Positions 29,301-40,170 of a stretch of 64,000 bases of DNA are shown here, one piece after another. The position numbers and the translations under genes are program-made. The DNA comes from Diacronema lutheri (Eukaryota; Haptophyta; Pavlovophyceae; Pavlovales; Pavlovaceae), in contig JAGTXO010000026.1 in assembly GCA_019448385.1 (NCBI GenBank), forward strand, positions 188,501 to 252,500, read 5' to 3'. Every line of letters begins with the position of its first letter. The first letter of the stretch is position 1. A model generated the notes under the pieces. It did no database searches, had not been told where the DNA came from, and was given only the letters and a program-made list of their open reading frames with translations.

Positions 29301-32300
29301 GGATCACGTGCAGGAAGATGCGCGCAGACGAGGTGGGGCGCACGCGCTTGTCGAGGCGCGCGAGCTCGACGTCGTCGAGCGCCTGCTGCAGCAGCCGCGG
29401 CGCCGCCTCGACGAGCTGGTCCTTGTCGTACGCCGCCATGCGCACGTACAGGTTGGGCGCCGCGTCGCGCGCACCGCCCTTCTTGCCGCCGCCCGCCGCG
29501 CCGCCTGGCGCCGGCTTCTCGACGCCGAGGTAGACCTGCACGTTGTCGCCCTTGGAGAAGAGGCGCTCGATCTGGAAGTTTTGCAGCCGGCCGAGCTCGA
29601 GGTAGTGGTGCAGCGTCGGGTAGCAGCCGCGCCGCACCGCGTCCTCGGCGTAGCCCGCCGCCTCGGAGAAGGCGAGGATTGTCGGCGGCGTGCCCGCGCC
29701 GGCCGTCGCGGCGAAGACGGAGACGGTGCGCACGCCCTTGGCGCGGAGCACGTCCTTGCGCGCGACGAGCAGCGCCTGCACCTGCGCCGCCATCTCGTCC
29801 GCCGACGCGGGCGCGGCGCCGCGCGGCACGATGAGGTGCAGCACGTTCACCATGTCGTCGAGGCCGAGCGTCTCGGCGGGCGGCGCGTAGCGCGCGAGGA
29901 CGGCGTCGAGCGCGGGCGCGCAGTCGGCGAAGGCGGCGAGCTCGGGCAGCGCCGCCGACAGGCCGTACCGGTCGGGGTAGCCCTGCCCCGACGGCGTGAG
30001 GTCGCCGCTCACAAAGGACCACTCCGACGTGCGCACGCCGCCCTCCGCCGTCGAGCGGAGGGTCTTGATGTCGTACGCCGAGTAGATGCGGCGCTGGTAG
30101 GCCTCGTGCGCGCGGAGGGCCGTCGCCTCGTCCGCGTCGAGGAAGAGCGCGGGGAGCAGGTTGGTCTGCAGGCCCGTCTCCTGCGCGAGCGCGGCGGGGC
30201 CGAGCCGCGCGAGGTCGGCGCGCAGCTCGGCAAGCGCCTCCTGCGGCGGCTTGGACTGCTTCATCGCGAGGAAGTTGCGCGCGGCGAGAGCGACCTCGGA
30301 GAGCGCGGCACCCTCGTACGCGCCCATCTCGCGCAGCACCGCGCTCAGCGCGGGCGGCAGGTCGCGCAGCGAGTCCACGTTGAAGACGACGGGGAAATCG
30401 GCGAGCGCGCGCAGCAGCGCGCACACGAGCGTCGCGCGCGTGCGCACGTGCAGGTGCGCCTGCACGGCGGGCAGGACGGCGCCGAGCGCGTCCTTGTTCG
30501 CCTTGACGAGGTCGAGGATCGCCGCGTCCATCGGCCGGCCGACGAAGAGGCGCTCGACGCCGGCAAACTTGTCGAGCATCGCCGTCCACACGCGCACGGC
30601 GTGCGCGCGCTGCCCGTCCTTGAACTCGTCGGCGGCGGCGTACACGGCGCCAAGCACGGCGCGCTTCGACTCGCGCGCCTCGCCCGCGGGGAGCGCGGCG
30701 AGGTAGGCGTCGCACGCCTCGCGCACCTCGGCGGAGAGGTCGCGCGAGCGGCGCGCGTCCGCCTTGTCCTTGAGGAAGCCGGTGAGCAGCTTCTTGAGCG
30801 GCATCTCGAGGGTGACGGGCAGCTTGTTGCCCAGGTTGCTCATCGCGTCGAGCACCGAGAGCGGGAAGAGCTCGCGCGACGAGAGCGCGCGCAGCAGCTT
30901 CTGCACGAGCGGCTCGACGTCCTTGTCGTACCCGTCCATCACGAGCGTCAGCTCGCGCTCGACCGCGCGCGCCGCCTCGAGCGCGCTCTCGGCCGAGTCG
31001 GCCGACCAGTTGGGCGCGGCCGGCAGCGCGAGCTGTCCGTCGAAAAGGACGATGCGCTGCACCTTGGATGGGTCGGCGAGCTCGAGCTGCGCAAGCAGGT
31101 CGCCCTGCTGGATGATCGAGCCCGCGCTCTTCGACTGCGTCAGCGTGCCATCCTCCGTCGCCTTGAGCGGCATGATCATCTTCATCGCCTCCACCTCGAC
31201 GTACGGCTGCCCGCGCGTGACCACGCCGCCGTCCGGCACGAGGTACCGGACCACCTTGCCCGTAATGTCCGTGCGCAGCTCGGACGGGTCGTAAGCCTTG
31301 GGCAGCAGCACCGTCACGCCGTCGAGCACCATGCGCAGCCCGAGCGGCTCCTCCGTCGCAAAGACCTGGTGCGTCACGCCGCGGTACATGACAAGGAGCG
31401 AGCCGTCGGCCATCTGCCGCACCTTGACCGCCGTCTCGGCGCCGTTCACGCGCAGGAGGAGCGCCTCGGGCGCGACGCGCGTGACGTCAAACATGTACTT
31501 GACCGACTCGTGCGTCGTCTCGAGCTGGAAGGCGGTCACCTCGCGCAGCGGCGCGATCGAGAACTGGCCCTTCTCGAGCGCGGACAAGAAGGAGCGCTCC
31601 GACGCCTTGATCCGACGGAACGCGCGCACGACGGTCGCGCACATGACCACGTCCGCCGAGTCGCGCTTGATGCCGAGCGAGCGCGACGCGATCAACCCGT
31701 CGAGCCACGCCGTGTCGAGGGTGTTCTGCTTGAAGACGTCGGTCTCGAGCAGCTGGATCAGGTACTCGACGGTCGTGCGGATCTCGCCGTGGATGAAGAG
31801 CTCCTTGAGCGCGAGCACGAGCGACTTGCGCGCGGCCTCGCGCGTGGGGCCCGACGCGAAGAGGTGGCCAAACTGCGAGTCGGCGTACTCGTGCACGCCG
31901 CCGTTCGCCGTGACGGAGAAGTAGCCCCACACGTTGCCCGTCGACTGGAAGTTGATCCGGTCGATGCGGCCGGACGTCGGCTTGAAGCCCTCGTCCGGGT
32001 TCTCGGCGGTGATGCGCGCGGCGATCACGTGGCGCTGGAAGGGGACGGGCTCGGAGGTCGAGCAGTCGAGCGGCTCGTCGAGCGCGTACGGGCTCTTGCC
32101 GTAGAAGGCGCGCACCTGCGGGATCTGCGAGAGCGGCACGCCCATCGCCACCTGCAGCTGCGTCGCGGGCAGCGACACGCCCGTCAGCCCCTCGGTCACT
32201 GGGTGCTCGACCTGCAGCCGCGGGTTGAGCTCGAGGAAGTAGTACTTGTTGGACGCGGCGTTGTACAGGTACTCGACCGTCCCCGCCGAGCGGTAGCCGA

Positions 32301-33806
32301 TCTCCTTGCACAGCCGCACCGCCGCCTGCTCCATCTCGCGGAAGACGTCGGGTGGCGCGACCGTTGGCGGCCCCTCCTCGAAGATCTTCTGGTGGCGGCG
32401 CTGCGTCGAGCAGTCGCGGCCCGAGAGCGCGATCGCCTCACCGTGCTCGTCGCCGATGATCTGCACCTCCAGGTGCCGCGCGCCCTGGCACAGCTGCATC
32501 AAAAAGACGGGCGAGCCAGGCACCTCGTTGACAACCTGCGGGTAGGCGGCACGCAGCTCCTCCTCCGACGCGGCCTTGCGGATGCCCTTGCCACCGCCGC
32601 CCTCGGACGCCTTGAGCATGACGGGATAGCCGATGCGATTGGCCGAGTCGATCGCCTCCTGCTCCGTCTTGATGCACGCCGCCTCGAAGACGTCCGCCGG
32701 GATCTCGCCGCGCTCGTCGAGCGTCGCTGAGAGCCCGTCGCCGTTCCACGCGATCGTCGGCACGTTCGCGGCCTGCGCGAGCAGCGTCGAGCCAATCTTG
32801 TCGCCGAGCACGCGCATGACGGGCGGCGTCGGGCCGACGAAGGTGATCTCGCGGCCCAACTGCTTGGAGAGCTCGATCAGCATGTCGGGCAGCTTGGGGT
32901 TCTCGGACGCGTGGCCCCAGCCGACCATCACGGCGTCGACGCCCTGCGAGACGGCCAGGTCGGCGATCAGCTGCACGTTGGCGTAGTTGTTGGCGTTCCC
33001 GCCGCCCGGTACCTCCACAAAGTCGTCGGCGCGGCGGATGAACTCGGCGTTCGCCGCGAGGTCCTCCGGCGTCGCCATGACGATGAACTGGATCACGCGC
33101 TCGTCGCCAAACTCCATGTACGCCCACTGCCGGATCGACATGATCGTCTTGAGCGACGCCATCCCGTTGTTCGCGATGAGCACCTTGCGGATCACCTGCG
33201 CGACACGCCGCGCGCGCGAGGTGGACGATGCCGAGCGCGCGCGCGCGGCGGGCGGCGGCGCGGCGCGGCGGCGGGCATCCGGCGGCGGGACATTGGCGCG
33301 CGCGGACGCGGCGGCGGACGGGGCACCGCGCACGGCGCGACGGCGCGCGCGGGGGCCGCGCACGGCAGCGCGCGCCGAGCGGCGCCTTGCCCCACCCGCA
33401 TGAGCGCGGCAAGCGCAGCCGCCACTCGCCCACTCGCACTCCGCGCGCGCGCGGCGCGCGCGCAATCAACGGTAATTGCGCGCGGGTGCAACCACGCTCG
33501 ACGTCGGGCGCGCACCCGGCGCCCGCCGCGCTCCATCACGTATTTGACGAGCTTTTCGTCGGCCGCACTCTTGGACGTGACGGCGGACGGCAGGTCCGTC
33601 GCCGTCGCCACAATGCGAGCACGGCCCTTTGACGCGGCGCCGTCACGCGGCGCGAGCGGAATGAGGTCGACGAGCGGCGCGGCCGCAGCAGCCCCGAGCC
33701 GAGCAGCCGGCGCGAACGCGGTCTTGCCAGCGCGAGCCACGCGGGGTGGCGAATTGAACGCGTGCGCGCTCGCGGCGAGCGCGCACAGCGCCCCGAGCAG
33801 GCGCAT
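26325..33806 (-). CDS. ACC1: Plastid multidomain acetyl-CoA carboxylase
   Basis: Five exons: 33806-33516, 33195-27502, 27366-26945, 26758-26677 and 26546-26325, giving 2236 residues. The enzyme makes malonyl-CoA for fatty-acid synthesis. Exon 1 encodes a signal peptide (MRLLGALCALAASAHAF) followed by NSPPRVARAGKTAF: a cleavage site before Phe, as in red-lineage complex plastids. Splicing gives GGRR-VIRKVLIANNGMAS, the start of biotin carboxylase, with GGGGKGIR ATP grasp and NPRLQVEHPVTE. The biotin site VEVEAMKMIMPL has Lys at codon 31182-31180 (about residue 769). The carboxyltransferase halves follow (IVANDCTFQSGSFGVRE; GSWVVVDPTINEE). The third intron (26944-26759) begins GCGAGC, non-canonical but needed to restore TYFYWR-LKRRLAEA. 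Two introns carry tandem repeats. Confidence 0.92.
26787..26852. repeat. Three 22-bp tandem copies in an ACCase intron
   Basis: GTCGCATGAGGGCCGCG recurs every 22 bp three times, with small changes in the last unit, inside intron 26944-26759. A C17 run follows at 26893-26909. No coding role. Confidence 0.9.
27401..27460. repeat. 10-bp tandem repeat in an ACCase intron
   Basis: Six units of ACGGTGCGTC or ACGGTGCGCC (the first starts imperfectly) occupy the middle of intron 27501-27367. On the transcribed strand the unit reads GRCGCACCGT. It is an array of 10-bp period read directly from the bases. Confidence 0.9.
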
Positions 33807-33949
33807 GGCGATCCTGTTTGGAGCCGACGCGCCCGTGATGCCGCAGGACGAGCGATCGCAATTCTCCCAACCTGGGCTACCGGACATTATTATTCCTCCA
33901 GCCTGGCACGTGGCCCGGACCCCCAGTCAACCGCGGGGTCTGACCTCAG

Positions 33950-35182
33950 TCACGAGCATCCGGTCGGCGGTCGCTCGTCCCTCTCGCGGTCGTCGCGGAG
34001 ACGCGCCTCGCTGCGCGCGCGACAGTAGGCAACAAACAGCTCATCCACGCGAGGCTCGCCGTGCCGCGCCTCGAGCTCGGCCCCCTCCAAGTCAGCGCTC
34101 GCATCCGGCGCCGGCGAACGCGAGCGCGTTGAGCGCTGCGCGTGCCCGCGCGGCGTGCCATCGCACGTGCCGTGGGCGGCAAGGCGTGGGAGTGAGCGGC
34201 AACCGCCGAGACGCGCGCCGGCCGACGCAGGGCGCGCGGCCGCGCTCGGGCGCGCGGCCGCGCTCGAGCGCTGCCTGAGCAGTGTTGCACCCGAATCGGC
34301 GTGCAGCTCGAGCGCACCCGCCCATGCCGGCCTGGGCGCCGCCCTGCTGTGCGCGAGCACGGCGCACGCGTGCGCCATGCTCCGGTCAATGAGGTGGACG
34401 CGCGCGCGCTCGCCGCCGGCGTTGTCCGCTCTCGCCTTGCCCACGGCCGACGCGACGACCTCGAGCACAGCAGCCGGGCCGACCGATCGTTCGGTGCGCG
34501 CGCCCGAGGCGGGCGCGACCACGCGGTACTGCCCGCCCCCCGCGCCACCGAGCGGAGGCACCGGCGGGTGCCGCGCGCGCACCCGCCGCTCGGCCGCGAG
34601 CATCCAGCCAGGCCTCAGCCCGGGGCCGGCCTGCGCGCCGACGTGCGCCGCCGGCGGGTCGACGGTGCGGCTCGGGTGGCTGGTGGACGCGCTGCCAGCG
34701 CGCACTCGGCCACCGCCCACGGGCAACACGCGCGGCACGAACACATTGTGCAATATCGGCGGGTCGGGTGGGCCCGCGGCGGCACTCGCGCTGCCGATGG
34801 CGGCCTCGGCGGCCGCGCCGCTGCCGGTAGCCGCGCTCGTGGCGTGCGCGCGGGGCGGGCGCGATGCGCCGAGCATTTCTGCCCTCGTCGCAATATCGCT
34901 GCGCGAAGTTGCGATCCCAAGCGAGCCGTCCGCCAGCACGCCAACGTACTGCGTCGCCATCCGTGGCGTGAGCGGCCGCTGCGCGGGCGCTGCGCTCGCG
35001 GGCCTGCGCGCGGCCGCGGAGTGCGGCCGCTGTGCGCGCCGGGGCTGTGCGCAGAGCGCGGCCGAGCTCGTCCAGCGCGGCGAGGGCGCGCTGATGAGCT
35101 GCCGTCCAAAGGCCGCCCTCCCCGGCTCCGTCCCACCCTGTGCACCCGTCGGGCTGAGAAGGTGCAGTTGACCGTCCGGCAT
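33950..35182 (-). CDS. Hypothetical protein, 410 residues
   Basis: One long minus-strand frame from ATG 35182 (MPDGQLHLLSPTG); a second Met at 34960 starts MATQYVGVLADGSLGIAT. I recognise no domain. Sequence-like stretches are DPPILHNVFVPRVLPVGGG, HLIDRSMAHACAVLAHS and the charged C-terminus HGEPRVDELFVAYCRAR. The rest is Ala/Arg/Pro-rich. It is divergent from the VDE-like gene across 59 bp and lies in tandem upstream of ACCase. It could be a real gene, perhaps with unrecognised introns, or a chance frame in GC-rich DNA; the divergent spacing, similar to other pairs here, favours a gene. Confidence 0.45.
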   Translation of the reverse strand: MPDGQLHLLSPTGAQGGTEPGRAAFGRQLISAPSPRWTSSAALCAQPRRAQRPHSAAARRPASAAPAQRPLTPRMATQYVGVLADGSLGIATSRSDIATRAEMLGASRPPRAHATSAATGSGAAAEAAIGSASAAAGPPDPPILHNVFVPRVLPVGGGRVRAGSASTSHPSRTVDPPAAHVGAQAGPGLRPGWMLAAERRVRARHPPVPPLGGAGGGQYRVVAPASGARTERSVGPAAVLEVVASAVGKARADNAGGERARVHLIDRSMAHACAVLAHSRAAPRPAWAGALELHADSGATLLRQRSSAAARPSAAARPASAGARLGGCRSLPRLAAHGTCDGTPRGHAQRSTRSRSPAPDASADLEGAELEARHGEPRVDELFVAYCRARSEARLRDDRERDERPPTGCS

Positions 35183-35241
35183 GACCACAGCAGGCGAAAC
35201 GGAAACACGCCAAAGTTCGCTCTCTCGCGCGTGTCATTTTA
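35183..35241. promoter_or_regulatory. Divergent intergenic region upstream of the VDE-like gene
   Basis: 59 bp lie between the ATG of the minus-strand hypothetical ORF and that of the VDE-like gene. It is relatively A-rich for this genome (GGCGAAACGGAAACACGCCA) and ends in ATTTTA before the ATG. It is called a promoter only by position. Confidence 0.4.
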
Positions 35242-36444
35242 ATGGCGCGCGCGTCGCGGGCGGCGTGCGTCGCGCTCCTCGCGGCTGCTGCTGCGTGCAG
35301 CCTAGCGCGGCCGACATGCGCGCTCCGCCTACCACAGCCGCCGCTGCTGCGCGCTCGCGCCGCGCTTGCACCGCCGCCGCCGCCTGAGGCGTGCACGCCT
35401 GCGTTGGCCGCGGCGCTGCGCGCCGCGCGACACGCGCTCGCGCTCGCGGCGGTGGCGGTGGCGCTGCAGGCGAGTGCGCTCGCGGCTGACCCGGCGCCGG
35501 GCACGGTGAGTGGCTTTGCTGACTATTCGTCCAAAGGCGGCGTCATGAAGGCCGACCCATCGTGCTTCTTTGACAAGTGCGGCGCGCAGACGAAGGACTG
35601 CTTCTCAAACCCGAGCTGCCTCAAGGGGATCACGTGCCTGGGCAACTGCCGCGCCGAGCAGCTGTGCGCGACGCGCTGCTTCGCGCGCTTCGGCTCGGAG
35701 AAGCTCAACGCGTGGCTCTCGTGCACGCTCGAGGAACAAAAGTGCGTCACGACTGGCGCGACCGTCGACAACTCGGCCTTCTACGAGGCGGCGCCGCCCC
35801 GGCTGCGCACCTTCACGCCGAGCGACCTGGAGGGCCGATGGTACAAGGTGCGCGGGTACAATGCAAAGTACGATTGCTACCCCTGCCAGGTGAACGAATT
35901 CTCGCGCACACCCGCCGGACTGGACAACCGGATCCTGTTCCGCGTGCTCAAGGAGGACGCGAGCGGTTTCTGGCAGAACGATTTCGTCGAGCACATGAAG
36001 GACGAGCCGGGGCCGCAGGGCAAGGCGAGCATGACGGTCGAGGGCAAAATGTTCGGCCTCACCTTCAACGAGCAGTGGTACATCCTCGGCGAATCCGACG
36101 GCGCCGGCGCGCTGCCCGCCTACCGGCTAGTCGCCTACAAGGGCGACACGCAGCAGGGGCCGTACGAGGGAGCCTTCGTCTACACGCGCACGGCCGATGC
36201 GATTGAGCGCTCTCCCGCGCTCAAGGCGGCCATCGACGACGCGGCGCGCGCGGCGGGGCTCGACCCGACGCTGTGGTGCGTGATCGACAACGCGTGCCCG
36301 GCGGCGGGTGGGACGGTCGCCGGCGCCGGCTCAGTCGAGGGCGCCAAGGAGAAGCTCGAGTGGAAGGACATCTTTGAGCTGGCCGAGTGGTTCCGGCCGG
36401 GCACGCTCGCCAAGCCCGCCGACTTTGACCCGAGTAAGATGTGA
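35242..36444 (+). CDS. Violaxanthin de-epoxidase-like (VDE/VDL) lumenal protein
   Basis: 400 residues, single exon. The Cys-rich N-domain (CFFDKCGAQTKDCFSNPSC, CLGNCRAEQLCATRCF, CTLEEQKC) precedes a lipocalin domain starting LEGRWYKVRGYN, with CYPCQVNEF, EQWYILGESD and GAFVYTR, in the order of plant VDE. VDE converts violaxanthin to zeaxanthin for photoprotection; related VDL proteins act in neoxanthin/fucoxanthin synthesis. The Glu-rich C-terminal tail of VDE is short here (EGAKEKLEWKDIFELAEWF), so VDL or VDR is at least as likely as true VDE. The leader has a signal peptide and a second hydrophobic stretch ending ASALAAD at about residues 70-84, consistent with complex-plastid import and thylakoid-lumen transfer. 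Confidence 0.85.
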   Translation: MARASRAACVALLAAAAACSLARPTCALRLPQPPLLRARAALAPPPPPEACTPALAAALRAARHALALAAVAVALQASALAADPAPGTVSGFADYSSKGGVMKADPSCFFDKCGAQTKDCFSNPSCLKGITCLGNCRAEQLCATRCFARFGSEKLNAWLSCTLEEQKCVTTGATVDNSAFYEAAPPRLRTFTPSDLEGRWYKVRGYNAKYDCYPCQVNEFSRTPAGLDNRILFRVLKEDASGFWQNDFVEHMKDEPGPQGKASMTVEGKMFGLTFNEQWYILGESDGAGALPAYRLVAYKGDTQQGPYEGAFVYTRTADAIERSPALKAAIDDAARAAGLDPTLWCVIDNACPAAGGTVAGAGSVEGAKEKLEWKDIFELAEWFRPGTLAKPADFDPSKM

Positions 36445-36724
36445 GGCAGAAAAAAGAAGGAGGCAGAAAAAATACTTAGAGAATAGATCCATCCTACACT
36501 AAGTAAAAGTACTCGTATGTGAGTAACGTCACGGCTTCGAAGAAGGAATGACGTCGGGCCAAAATGTAGGGAGGGCTTGTTTTGCATCCTACACCCTACA
36601 CCCTACACCCTTTTGAAAAGCGGCGGCGCCTCAGAGCATGGCGCCCGCCCGCTCGAGCCGGACCTCCGCGCAGCCGGACTCGCCCCGCCCCGGGCTGCTC
36701 TGGCTGGGCGACGTCGTGCGCGCC
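36445..36724. other. Intergenic spacer with a telomere-like CCCTACA run
   Basis: No gene supported. The stretch is AT-richer than its surroundings, with AAAGAAGGAGGCAGAAAAAA just after the VDE-like stop. Three CCCTACA-type heptamers lie at about 36,591-36,612, followed by TTTTGAAAAG. They resemble but differ from the plant-type CCCTAAA telomere unit. Confidence 0.6.
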
Positions 36725-37009
36725 TCAGAACGCCGCGCTCGCCACGCGCACGTAGCCCTCGTCCGGGTCCGGCTCGGGCGCCGCGTCGCGCACCGAGCGC
36801 GACGCGGCCTCGACGCCCGGCGTTTCGGCACGCGAGGCGACGGATGCCTCGTCCGGCCGGCCCCACGGCAGCTGCAGCTCGAGCTGGCACTGGATGATGC
36901 GCGGCGTCGCCACGCGCCCGTGCTGCACCTCGCGACGTCACGCGCGCACGTAGAGCACGATCGCCACCGAGCCGCTGAGGCCCATCATCGCGCCGAGCAG
37001 CACCGACAT
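36725..37009 (-). CDS. Small membrane-anchored ORF interrupted by an in-frame TGA
   Basis: ATG at 37009 starts a 23-residue hydrophobic peptide (MSVLLGAMMGLSGSVAIVLY plus VRA) and TGA at 36940-36938. The same frame then runs 70 codons (RREVQHGRVATPRIIQCQLE, then LQLPWGRPDE) to a stop at 36725. Explanations are two unrelated pieces, TGA read as Sec or suppressed, or an unusually short 27-nt GTGCGC...GCAG intron that keeps frame and removes the TGA (VLY-HGRVATP). I recognise no family. It is divergent from the helicase-like gene at 37200. Confidence 0.35.
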
Positions 37010-37199
37010 TGTGGTCTCCTTGTCTGCTTGGGCGCGAACGGAAAACGCGCGAAGGGTGGCGACGAAGATTGTTGGTTGGGTTGGGCCACCGGCTTCCGAG
37101 GGTTGCTTGTGGCGCTCGACTGACCGTTGGCCCAGCTTTTTTTTTTTCTCGAACCTACTGTGGAGCCGCCTGCAGCGTGATCTCCCGCGCAAAACGACC

Positions 37200-40170
37200 A
37201 TGGCCGCCATCGACCTGCGCGCCTTCGACGCGGCGCTCGTCAACTGCGAGATCGTGAGCACGCGGCCGGTCAAGCCGAACGAGAAGGCGCGCACGGTCGT
37301 CAAGCTGAGCTACGGGCCGTCGCGCCGCGCGCTCGCCTTCGTCACGCCGCCCTGCGTCGTCGACTGGCCCGAGCTCACGGGCGACGGCAACTTTGGCACC
37401 ATGTACGGGCCGACGGACGTCGACAAGGCGGCGTACACGGCCGGCGTGCCCAACAAGGAGCTGCCGATTGAAGGCGCGCCGCTCGCGCAGATGGACGCCT
37501 ACTTTGGCGCCCTGCGCGCCATCGACGATCAGCGCGTCGAGACGGCGCACGCGCGCCAGAAGGAGCTGCTCAACACGCGCGGCCTCTCGAAGGAGGAGGT
37601 GCGCGGCAAGCTCTCGCCCACCGTCAAGCCCAAGTACGAGGACGACACGCTCGCGCACACGCGGCTGAACATGTCGACGCGCACGTTCACGTGGGCGGGC
37701 TCCGAGCGCGTCGTGCCGCTCGTCGACGCGCGGCGCGAACCGGTCGACGAGATCCGGCACGAGGACGTCTGCGCCATCGCCACGCAGCTCGACTGCGTCT
37801 ACACGGGGCTCACGGGCTCGATGTTTGGCACCAAGTGGAACGTGTGCGGGGTCATGCTCCTGAAGCGCGCCGAGCAGCGGCCGCAGCCCGGCTCGGACGC
37901 CTTCGCCTCGTACGGCGTGCCCGCCTGGGCCGACACGTTCGACTCCACGGGGCTGTACGTGCCCGACGAGCGCGAGCGCGCGGCGGCGCTCGCGGCGGTG
38001 GCCGGTCTGCGCACGGCGCGCGCGCCGGCCGGGCCGGGCGGGCGCGAGCTCGCGCGCGCGCAGGGCTACGATCGCGCCGAGCGGGCTGCGAGCGCGGCGG
38101 CGGCGCGCGCAGCGATGGCCGAGGGCGGCCAGCAGCGCGCGCTCCACGGCGCGGTCGTCAAATCGGCGCTGCGCGGCGCGGGCGACCGGCTTCGTCTTTG
38201 CGACGCGCCGGGCGGCACGGGCAAGACGTTCGTCGAGCGCGCCATCATCGCCGCCGTGCGCGCGGATGGGCACACGGTCGTCGTGGGCGCGTCCTCGGGC
38301 GTCGCCGCCACGCTGCTGCCCGACCGCCGCGCCTTCCACTCGACCTTCAAGGTGCCCGGCGGTGCCGACTCGGACGGGCATGCCGTTCAATGGCGTGCCG
38401 CGCTCCGAGCGCGGGCGCTCCCTGGCCGCCGCTGCGGCTGGTCGTGTGGGACGAGGCGCCGATGCAGACGCGGTGCCACCTCGACTCGCCTGATCGGTGT
38501 TTGCGCGACGTGACGGGCGTCGACGAGCGCTTCGGCGGCGAGACGCTGCTGCTCGCCGGCGACTTTCGCCAGTGCTTGCCGGTGGTGCGGCGCGGCTCGC
38601 GCGCGCAGATCGTGCGCTCCTGCCTCAAGTACTCGGCGCCGTGGCAGCACGATCGGCAGCACGCCTTGGTCGAGAACGTTCGCGCCTCGAGCGCGGCGCG
38701 CGACACGGGCGACGCGCTCGGCGCGGGCGAGTGGGCGGAGCTGCTGCGCAGCCCCGGCGACGGCGCCGTTCCCGCGGCGGTGCCGGCGGCCGGGGCCATG
38801 CCCGGCGCATTCCCGCTCGATCCCGTGCAGCTGCCCGAGGCCGTCGGCGGCGTCCCAATCCGCGTGGGCTCGGCCTACCCGACGGAGCTCGTGACGACTT
38901 TGTCCACGGCGCGACGTGTTGGACCGACGACGGCTCGCTGTGCGACCGCGCGGTGCTCTGCGCCAAGCAGACGGACGTGGCGCGGATCAACTGGCTGGTG
39001 ATCGGCCGCTTCCCGGGCGCGGCGGCGAGGTGCGCGTCGGCGGACGAGCTGGCGCGACGACGGGGCGGGCAAGCAGATTGCGCGGGCGTCGGTCGAATTC
39101 CTCGACTCGCTCGAGCACGCGCAGATGCCGCACCGCGTCCTCGACCTGAAGCCCGGGATGGTGGTGATGCTGCTGCGCAACCTCTCGCCCGGCGAGGGGC
39201 TGTGCGGCGGCACGCGGCTGATCGTGCGCGGCGTGCGCGCCGGCGGCCGGCTTCTCGAGTGCGCACGCCCCGGCGCGGCCGCCGGGCGCGACAGCATCGT
39301 GCTCGTCGCGCGTGTCGACCACCACTCGCCCGACGACGGCACGTTCGCGCTTGTGCGGATGCGCCGCCAGTTCCCCGGTGCGGCCGGCGTAACGAGGCGC
39401 AGGGGCAAGCGCTCGGGTGCGCGGGCGTGTGGCTCGCCGAGTCGTGCTTCACGCACGGCCAGCTCTACGTGGCCGCTTCGCGCGTCGGGCACACGTCGCG
39501 CGTCCGCTTTGCGCTCGGCCCGGACCTCGTGACGCGCAGCGTCGTCTTCAAAGAGGTGCTCCGCGCGGTCAGCGGTGGCGAGGCGGCGGCGGCGGCGCTC
39601 GCCGCGGCCGCCGTCGCGCGGCGGCGCGCGGTGGCGGCGGGCGCGGACGGCGCGCGCGGCGCCGGCGGCGGGCGGCGCGCTGGCGGCGGGCGCGCCGCCG
39701 GCGCGCGGTGCTGGCCAGCACCCGCCGGCGCGACGCCCGCCGCGCCGCTCGCGCCGACGCGCAGCCGGCGGGTGCTCGCCAGCATCGCGCGCCGCGCGAC
39801 CGGCCCGCGTACCTGCGCGCCCTTCGAGGGCGCGCAGGGCGGCGCCAATGCGGCCGGCGTGCAGGGGCCTCAAGCTGGCGCGCTGCCCGCCGCCGCGTGG
39901 GTCGCCGCTGCGCGCGTGCCGTCGGCGCTGCCGCCGCCCGGCGTCGCGCTCGCGCCGCAGCCGCCGCCGCCGCCGTCGCCGCCGCCTGCCGCCTGCCGGC
40001 AAGCTGGGCAAGTGCGCAGCGGCGGCGACGGCGGTGCGCGACCCGGCGAGCAGGCGGCGCGCCGCCGAGCCGGGGGCGGGCTCCGTGGGCGACGAGGCTC
40101 GCCCGCCACTCGCACTACTCGCGCGCCAAGTGCGCACAACGCGCCCCCCCCCCCCCCCACCCCCCGATGA
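37200..40170 (+). pseudogene. Broken PIF1-type helicase with a virus-like N-terminal domain
   Basis: ATG 37200 has a strong context (ACCATGG). The first ~270 codons (VTPPCVVDWPELTGDGNFGT, TVKPKYEDDTLAHTRLNMST) resemble a domain I associate with algal DNA viruses and polinton-like elements, possibly ssDNA-binding; this is memory, not a search. A PIF1 helicase follows: Walker A DAPGGTGKTF (about 38,205), then, after frame changes at about 38,375-38,430, LVVWDEAPMQ and LLAGDFRQCLPVV, and, after further shifts near 38,890 and 39,050, GGTRLIVRGV and CFTHGQLYVAASRVG. At least four frame changes, and loss of the usual linker before NEAQGQ, argue for a pseudogene. The tail (39,600-40,170) is Ala/Arg/Pro-rich and ends at a C14 run. 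Confidence 0.7.

Noticed and set aside
29308-32730. 1140-codon plus-strand frame
   Set aside because: Antisense to the ACCase main exon; composition is His/Arg/Val-rich and motif-free, typical of a reverse frame of a conserved gene.
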